Shown: positions 33,284 through 45,266, counted from the first letter of the stretch. The stretch: 64,000 bases of DNA from Palaemon carinicauda (GCF_036898095.1 NC_090768.1:50803923-50867922), one strand, 5' to 3'. The notes: a model not told the origin generated them from the sequence alone. Numbers and translations are program-made.

Positions 33284-35026
33284 GACAAACATCTGCGAAA
33301 GTTCTTACAACAGCATATAGTAACTGATATCAAAAACTTGAATTCAAAATCCAAAAATATGAAGTTAAACAAAGAACTCCAAAACTTCATGTATGAAATG
33401 TTAAAGGCCAAACATGCAGTAGCAGCAAAGACTTCTTTGAATGTAATGCTAGAGCTTTATAACAAGAAAATATGGAATGATGCCAAGACTGTCAATATCA
33501 TAACAACTGCTTGTTTCCACAAGGTTACAAAGATTATGGTTGCAGCTATAAAATTCTTTGTTGGGAAAGATGACGACGGTGAGGGTGAAGGTAACAAGAG
33601 TGACTCGGATAGTGATGACGAGGATGAACAGTCTGCATTAAAGGCTGCTGTGATGGCATATAGAGTCAACAAGAAGACTAAAAAGCGTAAACAGAAGAAA
33701 ATGCAGAAAGTGAAAAATATTGTGAAAAAAAATCAAAAGGATAAAACCACCAAGATAAACATGGATTTTTCAGCTTTGCATCTAATTCATGATCCACAAG
33801 ATATGGCAGAAAGACTCTACAGGAAGTTAGAGGGTATGAATGAGAGATTTGAGGTGAAACTGTTGACAATGAATTTGATTTCTCGCTTAATAGGTATTCA
33901 CAAGGTGTATTTACCTAACTTTTATCCAATGCTTCAGAGATATTTATATCCTCATCAACGAGAAGTGACTAAAATAATGGTTTTTGTTGCTCAGGCTGCC
34001 CATGATGAAGTTCCCCCAGATGAATTAGAACCAGTTGTGCGTTGTCTTGCAAATAATTTTGTAACCGAGCGATATTCAAATGAAGTAATGGCAATGGGTC
34101 TTAATGCAATTAGGGAATTGTGTGCTAGGAATCCCTATGGTATGCCAGAAGACTTATTGCAAGATTTAGCACAGTACAAGACGCACAAAGATAAAGGTGT
34201 TTCTATTGCTGCAAAGTCAGTCATAATACTGTTTCGTGATAAAAACCCAATGCTTTTGAGTAGAAAAGACAGAGGAGCCCCAACTGAATTGAAAGCAGAG
34301 GAAAAACAGCAAGTGTTTGGTGGAGGTAATGCCAAGAGCTTCATTCCTGGAGCTGAAATTTTGAGCTTTAAGGTGGAAAACGAAGATAACGACAACACTG
34401 ACAGTGAAGGAGAAGACTGGATTGATGTTGATCATCCTGAAATATACATGGCTGGTAGTGATGATGAAGAAGGGGATGAAGGTAAAGAAAATGAAAAGGA
34501 TGAAGACAATGAAAAGACGTTAACCACAAAGGAAGCTGTCAAAGAAGTTATGAAGCTCACTGCAGAAGAAAGAGCCGAGAGAGCTTCAGACATTGTCACG
34601 AGTAGATTCCTTACTGATCAAGACTTTGCTAAGATTGCAGCGGTACAGGCAGCAAAGTATGTGGAAAAGTTCAGTCTAAACAAGAAGAATAAAAATTCAA
34701 AACGGAAGCTGGATATTATTGAAGAAAGACCGGAACAAGGTGAACTTGTTCCATTAAAGAACATTGAGATGATCTACAAGAAGAGGAAACACGATAAGGA
34801 GTCGCGTATGGGAACTGTCCTGGCAGGACGAGAGGGACGTGAAAAATTTAATCAGAGGAAAGGCAAAATGAATCCAAATGCATCAACAACAAATAAGCAG
34901 AAAAAGAAAGGTAAGAATTTCATGATGATGAAACATAAAGTAAAGGGAAAACAAAAAAAATCATTTCGCGATAAGCAGATGAAATTAAGAAAGTCCCTTC
35001 TCAAACAACAGAAATTTAAAACATGA
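33284..35026 (+). CDS. SDAD1: SDA1 homolog, coding exon 3 (terminal)
   Basis: Last exon, 580 codons plus TGA (residues 132-711), preceded by a polypyrimidine tract and TTACAG. It holds the SDA1 domain proper: the HIVTDIKN and LQNFMYEMLK segments, then KIWNDAKTVNIITTACF, LIHDPQDMAERL, YPHQREVTKIM and LLQDLAQYKTHKDK, all diagnostic of the family. An acidic stretch near residues 227-243 is followed by a Lys-rich stretch (about 255-285), a second acidic region near 500-540, and a basic tail with KNFMMMKHKVKGK and KKSFRDKQMKLRKSL, consistent with nucleolar localisation. The total length of about 711 residues is close to human SDAD1 (687). No stops or frameshifts interrupt it. It belongs with the exons at 12137 and 17243. 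Confidence 0.97.
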   Translation, partial: DKHLRKFLQQHIVTDIKNLNSKSKNMKLNKELQNFMYEMLKAKHAVAAKTSLNVMLELYNKKIWNDAKTVNIITTACFHKVTKIMVAAIKFFVGKDDDGEGEGNKSDSDSDDEDEQSALKAAVMAYRVNKKTKKRKQKKMQKVKNIVKKNQKDKTTKINMDFSALHLIHDPQDMAERLYRKLEGMNERFEVKLLTMNLISRLIGIHKVYLPNFYPMLQRYLYPHQREVTKIMVFVAQAAHDEVPPDELEPVVRCLANNFVTERYSNEVMAMGLNAIRELCARNPYGMPEDLLQDLAQYKTHKDKGVSIAAKSVIILFRDKNPMLLSRKDRGAPTELKAEEKQQVFGGGNAKSFIPGAEILSFKVENEDNDNTDSEGEDWIDVDHPEIYMAGSDDEEGDEGKENEKDEDNEKTLTTKEAVKEVMKLTAEERAERASDIVTSRFLTDQDFAKIAAVQAAKYVEKFSLNKKNKNSKRKLDIIEERPEQGELVPLKNIEMIYKKRKHDKESRMGTVLAGREGREKFNQRKGKMNPNASTTNKQKKKGKNFMMMKHKVKGKQKKSFRDKQMKLRKSLLKQQKFKT

Positions 35027-35031
35027 TTGTA

Positions 35032-35037
35032 AATAAA
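35032..35037 (+). terminator. Candidate polyadenylation signal of SDA1
   Basis: An AATAAA hexamer lies five bases after the TGA of the SDA1 gene. It would give an extremely short 3' UTR. A second AATAAA at 35238-35243 would give a more ordinary 3' UTR of about 230 bases. Both lie before the start of DIRS element E at about 35430. Which one is used cannot be decided from sequence alone. Confidence 0.5.
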
Positions 35038-35468
35038 ATTGTAAAAGAATTTTTTGGTTTTGTTGTTCCTGTACACTATTGCAAACTACTAAAATCAGGA
35101 AAGGTTGTTTAAAGAAAAATTTCAGAATGTATTACCTCAAGAGGCTAATCTGCATAGTTATAAATTAACACTAGCATACAAAACTAATTGACTTTACTGA
35201 AAAAATTTTGACTTAGAAAAAAATTAAATATTTGAGAAATAAAATTCAAAATAGTTTAAAGTACACATAATTTAATAATAAATTGTAATAATTAAAATAG
35301 AAGAACTGCCATTGGTGCAAAGTAAACAAAGACTTAAAATAATTTAAAAGGTAATATGGTAATATGGTACACAAATGTTAGGATATAAACCAAAATACAC
35401 ACTATAACACAAAAAAATTTTGGGTAATGGATTTTGAGCTAAGTGAAAAATCTATTTTTGGGTGAGAT

Positions 35469-35776
35469 AGCCATGTCGTCCTGATGGAAAGTTCCTTTAT
35501 GTAGCTATCTAAGGTATATTTGCTTCAGTGATACTCCCAGAGAATTAACCATAGGTCTCCAGAATTCTAACTCCTGGCGCGAGTATCCTTAATATATCTT
35601 TAAGGATATCGCATAATATCGGGACGTATTTTTTGATACGACACATAGAATTCTTCACCCCGAGTAGATTTAACTCTGAGGGGGGAAAAGTGGCGAACGA
35701 AAGGGGAGCCGTTATCAAGGTACCAGGTGGAACCCCCCCCCCCTTCCCTGCACTACTACGGCCCATCATTCCTAGT
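35469..35776 (+). repeat. Element E inverted terminal repeat (left)
   Basis: Inverse of 44225-44518. Shared blocks include GATACTCCCAGAGAATTAACC, TCCAGAATTCTAACTCCTGG and AAAGGATATCGC-like segments on both arms. The left arm has a C-run (35736-35745) not present to the same extent on the right. Confidence 0.85.
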
Positions 35777-35850
35777 TGCATTTAAGCAGGAATAGCCGCA
35801 GATAAGAGTAGTTTCGTGTGGGTCATTTGAAGAAAGAAGGGTGGGCCAAT

Positions 35851-35945
35851 CAGGATGACATGGATATCTCACCTAAAAATAGATTTTTCACTTTGCTCAA
35901 AATCTGTTTTTTTGACTTCGGCCATGTCGTCCTGATGGAAGCTTA
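35851..35945. repeat. Element E internal complementary region (ICR)
   Basis: The first half (35851-35904) is the complement of the left outer end (35430-35483); the second half (about 35918-35945) is the complement of the right outer end (44495-44522). Joining the two ends in this way is the hallmark of DIRS elements, where it serves as template for completing the circular intermediate. Confidence 0.8.
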
Positions 35946-36499
35946 CCAGAGAATTAACTTGAAAGTACTATATCTGTGGGTTTGTATAAGTGCCTTTACT
36001 TTGAATGAGTTCCTTATATGGTCTCTTAGACCTTTATATATGACATTACCGTTGGATGTCATATCCACAAAGCTTGGAACTAGCTTAGGGCTTCCTGCCC
36101 CCTGCAGGGAAAGTGTTGACTTCCACTATAAGGATTCAAAGTTTGTATCTCCATAGGGACGGAAGGTAATACTAAGAAATTACCCTTCTCATACCTTGGA
36201 AATCTGTTCTCTGATTTTAAGTTGGGCCCTTCTAGAGTTTAATTAAAACTCTAGTACGCTTTATTTGTCTGTAACTGAGATAGCAGCAGTAAGACGCAAA
36301 TACGTTTAGTATTTTACCTTGCAGTATGAATCTGATCCGGCATTGAAAACACATCAGGGTCCATATTTTCTCTTGTCGAAAAAATATGTTATTTCATAGA
36401 AATGATGCCACTCAATGGAGATGTGAAACCAAATCTGACTGATTTGTACAGATTTTGGAAATGCATGAACACCGTTACGCAACGTTCACTCGGCACTGA

Positions 36500-37725
36500 T
36501 GTTATCGGTCAGATATGCACCTATATGGAACAGTGTGTTAATCATCGATGTGATTTGCACTCGAGGGTAAACGTACCCATACACCCGATGCACTGGAAAG
36601 TCCCAAAGCAGTTCACTGTTCATCGCATCTCTAGACGACGGGTTTTATAACTACCCGCCAGCACCTCAACACGTTTTATTTCATGTACTTGCTTCGTATA
36701 GTGTCTGTAAAAGATCGAGGTGATCTCCACCCAGTCTACCAAAGCCCCTGTGTTGGAAGAAGTTCCGTGAAGAAACAATTTTCTTTGGATCGTGACCTGC
36801 GGGTGAGCTGTCAGGATCCGCTCTGTAAATAAGTAGGTGAGTTTTGCTCTCAGTTGTCTTAGGGATAGATTTTGATCCTGAGGTTTCGCCTCGGAAGAGC
36901 TGTTCTTCCTTGAAGTCTGAAGTTCTACAAAGATAGACCTTAAGACACTCTACTGGGCATAGAGAGACAGATTCTCCAAGGACCCCACCTCTTGGTGGGT
37001 AGCTCGTTCTTGGTAAGAAAGGCAGGATCAGGGAAAGGGTTCAGTTCTCCTGTGTCTAGGAACTGAACATGGCCTACATCCCTGATAAGGCCACTATTTC
37101 ACTAACTCTAGCCCCTGAGGCTATTGTGAACAGAAAGATGACTTTGTGTTAGCTCCTTTAGAGTACAATCCTCATTGTATAGGTTCGAAGCATAGTGCAA
37201 GACTTTGACCAACGACCATGTAATGTGCTTTGGAGGGGTTGCCAGCTTGGGTCTAGTGCATGCTTTTGGCACCTTATAGAAGGTTTCGCTTGTGAGGTCC
37301 ACCTCAAAGGCGTATAGAAGAGGTCTAGTCAGGGCCGACTTACATGCAGTTATAGTAGTGGAAGTCAGGCCTTGTTCAAGTAGGTAAATGAAGAAAGAGA
37401 GACAGAAATCTGTTGAAATTTTTGTTGGTCTCCTTGTTTTCACAATGGATACCCATTTCTTCCAAGACGATTCACATTGTCTCCTGGTTGAACTTGACTT
37501 GTACTCTACAATGAAGTCAACCTTGTCCTTCGAGATCCCAAACTTTTTGTTCGCTGCTAGGTCGAAAAAATCATGAGATGTAGGTTGTTGGTTCTCGAGG
37601 ATGAAGTGTAAACAGTCGACTTCTGAACCAGTTGGGATAAAACTGGGTTCGGCAGAGGAAATGGCTTCAGTTTCAATTCTAGAACTAGAGGGAACCAATT
37701 GCTTTTGGGGCCATTTGGGGGCCAC
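36500..37725 (-). pseudogene. Tyrosine recombinase, element E
   Basis: An open frame of 205 codons (37725-37108) encodes the core-binding domain (RRQCESSWKKWVSIVK, FFIYLLEQGLTSTTI, SALTRPLLYAFEVD). A one-base frameshift then leads to IASGARVSEIVALSG with the first catalytic Arg. Further shifts give GHDPKKIVSS, corresponding to the H-x-x-R box but with Lys in the Arg position, and FYRHYTKQV, which carries the expected catalytic Tyr. The enzyme family integrates circular cDNA without target duplication. This copy is inactive. Confidence 0.7.
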
Positions 37726-37759
37726 TACTGCAGCTGTTCCTCTGAAGGATCTTAGCTTG

Positions 37760-39500
37760 TCAAGGACTTATAGCAGGAGATTGGTTGGTGGAAACAGGTA
37801 AATCCGATTCCATCTGTTCCAGTCGAGAGACATGGTGTCTATTGCTTCTGCTTGAGGGTCCTCGTAAGGGGCTATAAAACGAAGTACTTTCTTGTCGCTC
37901 GTTGCGAAGAGGTCGATCTGCAGTTCCGGGACTTTTCCGAAATAAAGGAGAATGAGTCTGCATCTAGGGACCATTCTGTCTATCGGCTTTCACCTGGATA
38001 GAGCATCTGCCGTCACATCGCGAAACCCTTGAAGGTGAACTGCTGATAAATGCCATCTCTTCCTTGCCAGGCGGAGGATGGCTAACATCACGTGATTGAT
38101 GTGAGGTGATCTCGAGCCTTGTCGATTTAGACATTTTACTATCGCCTCGTTGTCCAGGACCAGTCTGATGTGGACTGCTCTGCGAGGGGATAGTCTCTTC
38201 AATGTCAGGAAGACTGCCATAGCCTCCAAGATGTTGATGTGAAAAGTTTCGAACTGGTGTGACAAATTTCCTTGCACTTTCATTTCTTGCGAATGGCCTC
38301 CCCATCCTTCCAGGGAGGCGTCCGCGTGCATCACCATTGATGTTTGTGGTGGTTGCAAGAGAATTGTTCATGCTAGGCTCTTACTTGTTGACCACGGCCT
38401 TAATAGCGTGCGCAATCGAGTCGGGGTCAACCTTTGTTGATTTCTTCAAGCGTTTGATGCGTATCTTCTCCCGACTCCTGACGCATCCTTTAGCTGTGCT
38501 TTTAGCACCGGGTCTGTCACTACGGCGAACTGGAGAGAGTCCAATACTCTTTCCTGTTGGCATCTTGAAATCCTCTTGTGTTGGATTAGTCTCTTGATAG
38601 ATGCCACTATTTCTCTCCTCTTCCTTAATGGAATGGAGAGGTGGTGTGACTGCAAGTTCCAATGGATTCCTAACCATAGAAACTTCTGAGCTGGAGAAAG
38701 GCGAGACTTCTTGCGATTGATCTTGAAGCCCAGGTGTTCGAGGAACTAGATTACCTTTCCGGCTGCTTGCAGGCAAGTGGTCTTGGATGCTGCCCGCACC
38801 AGCCAATCGTCCAGGTATGCTACTACTTGTACTCCTTCGGAGCATAGTTGCTGGACGATTGTGTCCGCTAGCTTTGTGAATACCCAAAGGGCATGGCTGT
38901 GAAGACATATTTTGTCTTCTGTAGCCTGAATCCTAGGTAGGAGGAGAGGGGGCGACTGACTGGTAGGCGCCAGTAAGCATCTGCCAGGTCTATTGAGACT
39001 GTGTACACCCCTTTTTTGGTAGAATGGTCTTTATGTGTTGCAATGTAAGCATCCGGAACTTATTGTTCTCGATGAACTTGTTGAGTGGAGACAAGTCTAG
39101 ATTGACTGGGTTTGTCCGAGTCTTTCTTGGGGACACAAAACAGCCTTCCCTGGAATTTGGTGGACTTCCCTTTTCCTATTACCTTTTTGTTCAAGAGTTC
39201 TGAGGTGTATTCTTCCAACCAGGGGGTAGAGTGTTGGAAGAATTCTGGAAAAGAGGGGTGGATTTTTGTTCCATTTCCAACCAAGTCCATTCGTGATTTG
39301 GCTGTGGACCCAGGGATCGAAGGTCCAATGATCCTGAAAGTGGAAAAGTCTGCCTCCTACCTGGAACCTCTCATTGTTTAGAGGTTCCTGAGGACTTGTT
39401 TTCGTGACCGTGTCCTCCTCCACCCTTTGAGGGGTTTCCGGAGGATCCTCTTTTTGGGCCCTTATCTTTGTAGGGGTGAAAGGTGGTCCAGTGCCTTTCA
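37760..39500 (-). pseudogene. Reverse transcriptase and RNase H, element E
   Basis: RT begins near ITNGLGWKW and LFCVPKKDS. After a frameshift come VNLDLSPLNKFIENN, TVSIDLADAYWRLPV and YVFTAMPFG; another frame carries VVAYLDDWLV with both catalytic Asp residues (38803-38817 region). The RNase H domain (38358-37990) is open: HADASLEGWGGHS, INILEAMAV, LDNEAIVKCLNRQG and DVTADALSR, so all four acidic positions appear present. The post-RNase H linker has LQIDLFATS. At least three frameshifts break the RT. Confidence 0.8.
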
Positions 39501-39501
39501 A

Positions 39502-41210
39502 AACCTGGATTAAACACAGGTGACTGGGCTACCAGCTGTTAAGGGACCATCTGAAAGGTGGTTTGCAGTTGGGCTACCATTTGACGCACCGTGGTTATGG
39601 TCACGGTCGGAAGTTGTGCAGGTCTAATGAAGATTGCCTCTTTGAGGACATGCCCCACTTTTGGAGTAGGTTCCTATTCTCCGTGGTGGCTTTGGCAATG
39701 ACTTCTTGGACCACTTCCTGTGGGAAAAGGTTTTTGCCCCAGATACATGATGAAATCAGTTTTCTGGGTTCGTGTTTCACCGTTGCTGCAGCAAACACAT
39801 GCTCTCTACAGGTCCTTTTTGACCTGACAAAAGCATACAAGTCCATTACAAGGGTGGGGCGTTATTTAAGGTCTGCACACATTTTCAAGCAGTTCTGATG
39901 AGACAGGGAGGTGGCAAGTCTTTCTTTCGTCTCCTGTTCCCTTCTCAAAAGATGGTCTGGCAACTTTGGAAGGTTCTCATTAAACTGCTGGCCTGCTATC
40001 TACGGATCCAACTTCGAGACGGAGAAGGTTAGATGTACCTCTTTCCAGTTCTCCTCGCTGGTGTGCAAAGCTAGAGATAATGGTTTGTATTCCTCTAGAA
40101 TTGGGCAGGGTTTGCCCTCTTCGACTGCTCTTATGACACAGTCTAGGGCTTTCCCCGAAAGGGGGAAGGCTCTGGAGGAAGGAGCAATGAAGGTTGGATG
40201 CTTCTTGCTCAATGGTGAGACTTTGGAGTTGGTATATCTGGCTACTGTCAGGGTTTTGGTAAGGATGGCTTGTGCCTTGCCATGTTCGGAGACAATGACT
40301 TCCTTCGATAAAGTCTACTTGCGGGATGCAGTTTCATCTCGCAGTCTCACGTAGCAATCTGGGTATGCTGAAAAGCTGGGCCAGAAATGAAGAACTTCAA
40401 GGGGTTTGGCCCCTAACTTCTTGGAGATATAAAGCTTCCCATTCATCATGGGCATTTGCTCTGTATACCTCCAGGGGTTGGTTTCGGAGCAGTGAGGGAG
40501 TTCAGATACTCTAATGGGCTTAGCAGAGCCCCTGGAAACGCCAGGGCGTTTCCCTTCCTGTACCTCTCCCTTCATCTCTTTGAGATCTTGCTGGATTGAT
40601 TGTAGGAGCGCTTCGCTCCTGCCGATCTTCATATCCAGTTGGGGAGTTGGGGCTGAAGCGGTTGACGGCATAGGTTGATATGCTGACACAGTGAACTGAG
40701 GGTCCTCAGTCACCGTCGAAACGGATCCTTCTTTCTCCGTGGGTGGTTGAACCACTTCTTTTTCAGGGTCTTCTTGCAGCAGGTCCTGTTCGGTGTCAGT
40801 GGACATCTCCGACATCCGTTCCTGGTGGATGTCCAATCCTTGCAGTGCCTGTTGATATCCGCGTCCATTGTCCGTTGGATAAAGGGAGACTGGACTTGTA
40901 CCCGAGGCACAACCGTACTGGATTGAGCCTAGGGAACAGAAGGAACTTTAGAGATTCGCTAGGTAGGTAAAGTCCCGGAGAGTTCTTCTGGAAGCCTCTT
41001 ACTCACCTTCGAAGGGTTTCCCTTGCTGTATCCCTTGACCTTGTGGTGTCGGGGATATCTTCTCCAAAGCCGTCAGTCAGCAAGGTCGAGCAGTTGGAGC
41101 AACCCTTCGGGTCCCAGATAAGATGCAGCAGGGGGCATGAGACCTGCACATCATATGCCCACAAAAGTCGTCACTCTTGTTGTTGCAGAACACAACTGTA
41201 CCCTTTACTA
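39502..41210 (-). pseudogene. DIRS gag, element E
   Basis: The N-terminus near 41200 reads DDFCGHMMCRSHAPC followed, after a frameshift, by DPKGCSNC, a Cys/His-rich module different in spacing from that of A and B. A 173-codon open stretch (40836-40315) contains a likely coiled coil (RSEALLQSIQQDLKEMKGEV). Shorter open pieces follow at 40212-40000 and 39846-39601 (LFPQEVVQEVIAKATTE). It is the structural protein region; frames are broken several times, so the limits are approximate. Confidence 0.6.
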
Positions 41211-41313
41211 TTAGCTCCTCCTGTAAGGGAGAAAAAGGGTGAAATGAGTATTCAGTTGTTTATTTTATTGATATAATGCATACTTAAAAAAGGGATTTTG
41301 ACGAAGGAAAAAT

Positions 41314-42199
41314 CTATTTCTGGGAAGAGGCCTGTGACGCCCGGTGAGAAAGGTCCTTCCTTATACCTTTCCTAATATAAATCTTCCAAATATACTAGAG
41401 AAAGATAAAAGCATGGAATGCAGAGGTTACAACCCTCGCGCGAACACCTTGTAGGTGTCGTGTATTAAACAAAGGCGTGTGTAAACCACTATTCACAGGT
41501 TGTCTTCCAATTAGATAATCCCTTCATCAATGGGGAGGGCCGTGACAGGCCCTAGATAACATGGTTGAACTCCCCAACGACACCTACCACGCGCGCCCTC
41601 TAGGACATCCTTCTTTAATTGGACTTGAAGCAAGCATAGTTTTTTTTGGGCACAGTGTTTTTTCGAAGAATTTCTCGTTATTTCAACATGACTGACGTTG
41701 TTACTTCACCCTTACCAATGTTAAGTACCATAGTTTGTTTTGGCAGCTTTTGGCAGTACCGGGCATTTGTTTTATTTCCATTATGGTGGTTTTTAGTTTT
41801 GGAAGCGATTGTCCTGCCGAGATATCGGCAGCCATTTTGGGTATGTTCGCTTCGGTAAATTTTCTAGTTAATTTTGCCCATCTGGTACTCTGTCAGATAG
41901 GTTATATCACTTACGTTTTATGGCCTTTTATGTTATCATTAATTATTATTAATTTTTACTATGGTATTTATTTGCTTGCAAGTCCAATTTGGACCTACGA
42001 AGAATAGCGATTTAAGATAGCGTTTTAAAGCATAGTAACGATTTAAAGCTTAGCGATTTAGTCTGTTAATTTGTACCCTCCTGGAGGGTTCGTTTTAGAC
42101 TATATCCTTGTTTTTTTGTTACGTTGTCGTCATTCTTCGTTATTACTTATATAAGGAAGGACCTTTCTCACCGGACGTCACAGGCCGCCCCAGAAATAG
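41314..42199. mobile_element. Mini-element F with 50-bp inverted ends, nested in E
   Basis: 886 bp bounded by inverted repeats at 41314-41365 and 42150-42199 (arms share GGAAGGACCTTTCTCACCGG and CCAGAAATAG, with only a few differences). The arms resemble DIRS ends, including the ATCTATTT..TGGG block seen at E's end. It lies in the leader of E. The interior has no recognisable enzyme gene; a hydrophobic + strand frame (41735-42007, 90 codons) is of unknown meaning. Probably a non-autonomous or deleted DIRS relative. Confidence 0.6.
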
Positions 42200-44224
42200 T
42201 AATGCTTACTATTATATTTAATAGCTTAGGATAGTAAGCTAGAAAGGAAATATTTAAGACACATATCTGTGTTTCCTCTCACAGGCAATCGCTGAGACCT
42301 CCGTCAATGTTAATATTTAAATTCCTTATAAGGGAAAATACAGAGTGGATTAACTCTCGTACGTAGAGCCGGAGCTAGTGAATATTTATACTAACTCCTC
42401 CACCTGTAAAATATTAATACTGAACGATGTTTCAAGAGTGTCCCGATAATCAAAGGATTCATCAGGGTGTTGAGGGAATACTTCAACCTCGGCATGTTAT
42501 GCGGTCCCAATAATAGACTGCGAAAGAATACACAGAGTATGTTAGAAATACTTGTACTACAGTATTGTTGTATACTGTAGTTTTACCAACTACTGTATTG
42601 TTATATTCTGTAATTTTACTGGTTACTGTATTATTGTATACTGTATAGTTTTACTGGTACACTACCGGGATTAGTCTAGTGCCTGGCGGCACTAAGTGAT
42701 AGAGAGAGAGAGAAAGAATGGAAAGGAGGGTTTCCTATTATTATGGTTTAGCACAATAAAGAGCAGTGTAGGAGGGCTACTGCCATCTAGTGTTTCCTTG
42801 CCAGAATGAGAATTCTAATGGAAGGGGAGGAATGCATCTGATTCTAGCTCCCATCCAGCCACAACTTTTGCCGCCAGCTGTACTGCCGGGTGCGAGGTCT
42901 GTGGATGGCAGTCCAAGAGAGGACTGAAGAATTCTCAACAGTATATTGGGTTTCCTACTGGCAGCCGTCAGGGCCGGCTCGGTCTTTCCACCCGGGGCAT
43001 TCGCTTCCGGTGAAGGAAAGATATAAGGGGAGTTGGCCGAGGCCGCAACCTAACCTCCGCTAGTAGGGTCCCGGCCGGCAACTTAGTCAACCCAGCAAGC
43101 CGGGATGATTGTAGAATGCCGGCCCAAAGAATGTTGTGACGGCTAGGCCAACACTAAAAGACAGGGGGGGAGGAAAAAGGGTCTTGTAGTTTGCAGGGGA
43201 GAAAGGCGGCGGCAGGCATGCTGCCTACTTTCGGCTAAATAAACTAAGGAAGAATGGCTTCCTGTGCCGACGCCGTTGTGGTCGGCAGAGGAATAAGAAT
43301 TCCCATCGGTGACATTGTCGGCTATAAGACATGTCTTATAGTCTACAAGGGAGAAAGGCGGCGGCAGGTATGCCGCCTACTTTCGGTTGTAAACTAAGGA
43401 AGCATAGCTTCCCATGCTGACAACGTCGTGGGCGGCAGAGGAATCACGATTCCCCTGTCGGCTGAAAGACAATACACCCTGAGTTACCGTCATAATTCGA
43501 AGCCGGGATGCTCGGCGGCAAAGAAGATCAGTGGTATAAAACTATCTGAGTCAAGCCGGAGTTAACTACTCGGTGGCAATGACGAAAGATAGGGTTGCCG
43601 CTTGGGATGGTGGTGTTCAGGGGGGAGAAAGGGTTTATCCTCTTTTCTCTAAAAGAGAAACGTATCGAATTGTACCCATAAATACTAGGGGATATGTATC
43701 CCCACCCGAATTAATAGCAACCAACAATACAAGAGGTTAAACAATGGGATTTACATTACTAACGTATACAGAACAGGTTAGGCTAGCCTAACTCGAGAGG
43801 GGACCGCAGCTAAGATTGATACCACCGGGGTCCTCGTCGTATACAAAAGTAACATAACATATCGGAAGAGGAAATATTATATGTATGCAATCTTCACTAG
43901 TATAATTTGCCTAACTAACTAAAAGTTTCTTTATAGCCAAATACCGGGAACGTCGCACTACTAACTAAATAAATTGAATTTATGGCGTTCGACAGCGGTC
44001 TCAAAATGGCCACCTCTGGAGTTGGCTGCGTTAGACTTAACACACTTAAATCATATAAATTCAACTGTGAGAAGGGAGCTATAAATTATACACAGGAAGG
44101 ATCAAATAATCAACTTTCCAGAGGATGAAGATGCTGGAGATTGCATGATAATATTCCAATAAACAGTAACAACACCGAAAGAAATGTGGGAGTGCACTTA
44201 GCTTAAATGCTAGAGTTCAAAGAA
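42200..44224 (-). other. Non-coding leader of element E
   Basis: About 2 kb between the nested mini-element F and the right terminal repeat, with no protein-coding frame recognised. It changes from AT-rich (42200-42660, 43640-44220) to GC-rich in the middle, where a 152-bp tandem duplication lies. Confidence 0.6.
43197..43480. repeat. Tandem duplication, 152-bp period, in element E leader
   Basis: Units start at 43197 and 43349 with GGGAGAAAGGCGGCGGCAGG. Both continue with CTGCC/CCGCC CTACTTTCGG, AAACTAAGGAAG and CGGCAGAGGAAT. The copies are diverged. Each contains a short palindrome around GGCAGGCATGCTGCC. The second copy is incomplete at its far end. Confidence 0.8.
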
Positions 44225-44518
44225 ATGATGGGTCGTAGTAGTACAGGGAGGGGGTCCACTAGGTACCTTGATAACGGCTCTCCTTTCGTTCGCCACTCTT
44301 CCCCCCTCAAAGAGTTAAATCTATTCGGGGTGAAGATTGCTATGTGTCGTATCAAGAAATGCATCCCCTGATATTATGCGATATCCTTAAAGATATATTA
44401 AGGATACTCACGCCAGGAGTTAGAATTCTGGAGACGGTTAATTCTCTGGGAGTATCACTGTAGCAAATATCCCTTAGAAAGCTACCTAAAGGAACCTTCC
44501 ATCAGGACGACATGGCCG
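44225..44518 (-). repeat. Element E inverted terminal repeat (right)
   Basis: Inverse partner of 35469-35776; see that entry. This end is the 5' end of the element because the genes are on the minus strand. Confidence 0.85.
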
Positions 44519-44779
44519 AGCCCAATAAAACTTTTACAGCATATACACACATAAACATTACGGGAAAAAACTAATGAACCTTTAAGAACCCTAAGTTAAT
44601 AACTTAAGTGTGACCAGTTCTTAATATAGACTACTATTAATTAAATACTTAATAGTACAATAATTGAAACATACGAATCGGTCTGATCAGTTAACAGCAT
44701 AAAACCAAAGCTAGCTACATAACAGCTGATTGTCAGTAATATAAATATTTACACTACAACCATTGCGAAAATAAAATTT

Positions 44780-45054
44780 TTTGGAAGTGCAGTAATTTGT
44801 ATTTTTCGTAGCTACACACAAACGACTCCTTTAAAATAGGAATATGTCTTCACTGGCACTGAAATGGCCATTGAATTGTTAATAAGATACTATAGTTGTT
44901 GATATTTGGTACAAGGGGTAAGCCCTGAGAATCCACCTCATAGAATAACCACAATAGTTCTCAAGTTCAGAATTGAGAGGGATGGGTGAGGTGGGAAATT
45001 TACTTTATAAGATTCAGACTTGCATAGCAAGGAAAAATATAAATTGCTTTAAAA
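44780..45054. repeat. Small DIRS-end remnant next to element B
   Basis: It is bounded by GTAATTTGTATTTTTCGTAGC on the left and, inverted, GCAATTTATATTTTTCCTTGC on the right, resembling the ends of A, B and D. There is no coding content. Element B begins directly after it. Confidence 0.45.
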
Positions 45055-45109
45055 ATGACAAATTTGGAGATACAGTAATTTGTATTTTCCCTAACCATAC
45101 AAACCTTAG

Positions 45110-45266
45110 CTATTCACATGGGGGTATTACTTTCGGCGTAGCTGAATGACGAGCCATTAGATTTTTAACGAGGGTTAACTACCCCCTCGCTAGTTAGCGA
45201 AGGGGTAGGGGAGGGGTAACTAGCTACCCCTCCCCCCTCACACACCGGTGAACTGATTCACTTCGC
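45110..45266 (+). repeat. Element B inverted terminal repeat (left)
   Basis: Inverse of 51973-52130. It contains an internal GC-rich hairpin-like section (CCCCTCGCTAGTTAGCGA and CTAGCTACCCCTCCCCCCTC), also inverted on the other arm. Confidence 0.9.

Larger units (their letters stand above)
35430..44522 (-). mobile_element. DIRS element E with terminal repeats and ICR
   Basis: 9.1 kb. Outer inverted terminal repeats of about 300 bp lie at 35469-35776 and 44225-44518 and are clearly diverged (roughly 10% by eye, with small indels). The ICR is at 35851-35945. Coding order on the minus strand is gag, RT, RNase H, recombinase. A 2-kb non-coding leader lies between the right terminal repeat and gag, and it contains the nested mini-element F. 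All genes carry several frameshifts, so E is older than C. Its terminal sequence AAAAATCTATTTTTGGG resembles that of F (AAAAATCTATTTCTGGG). Confidence 0.85.
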
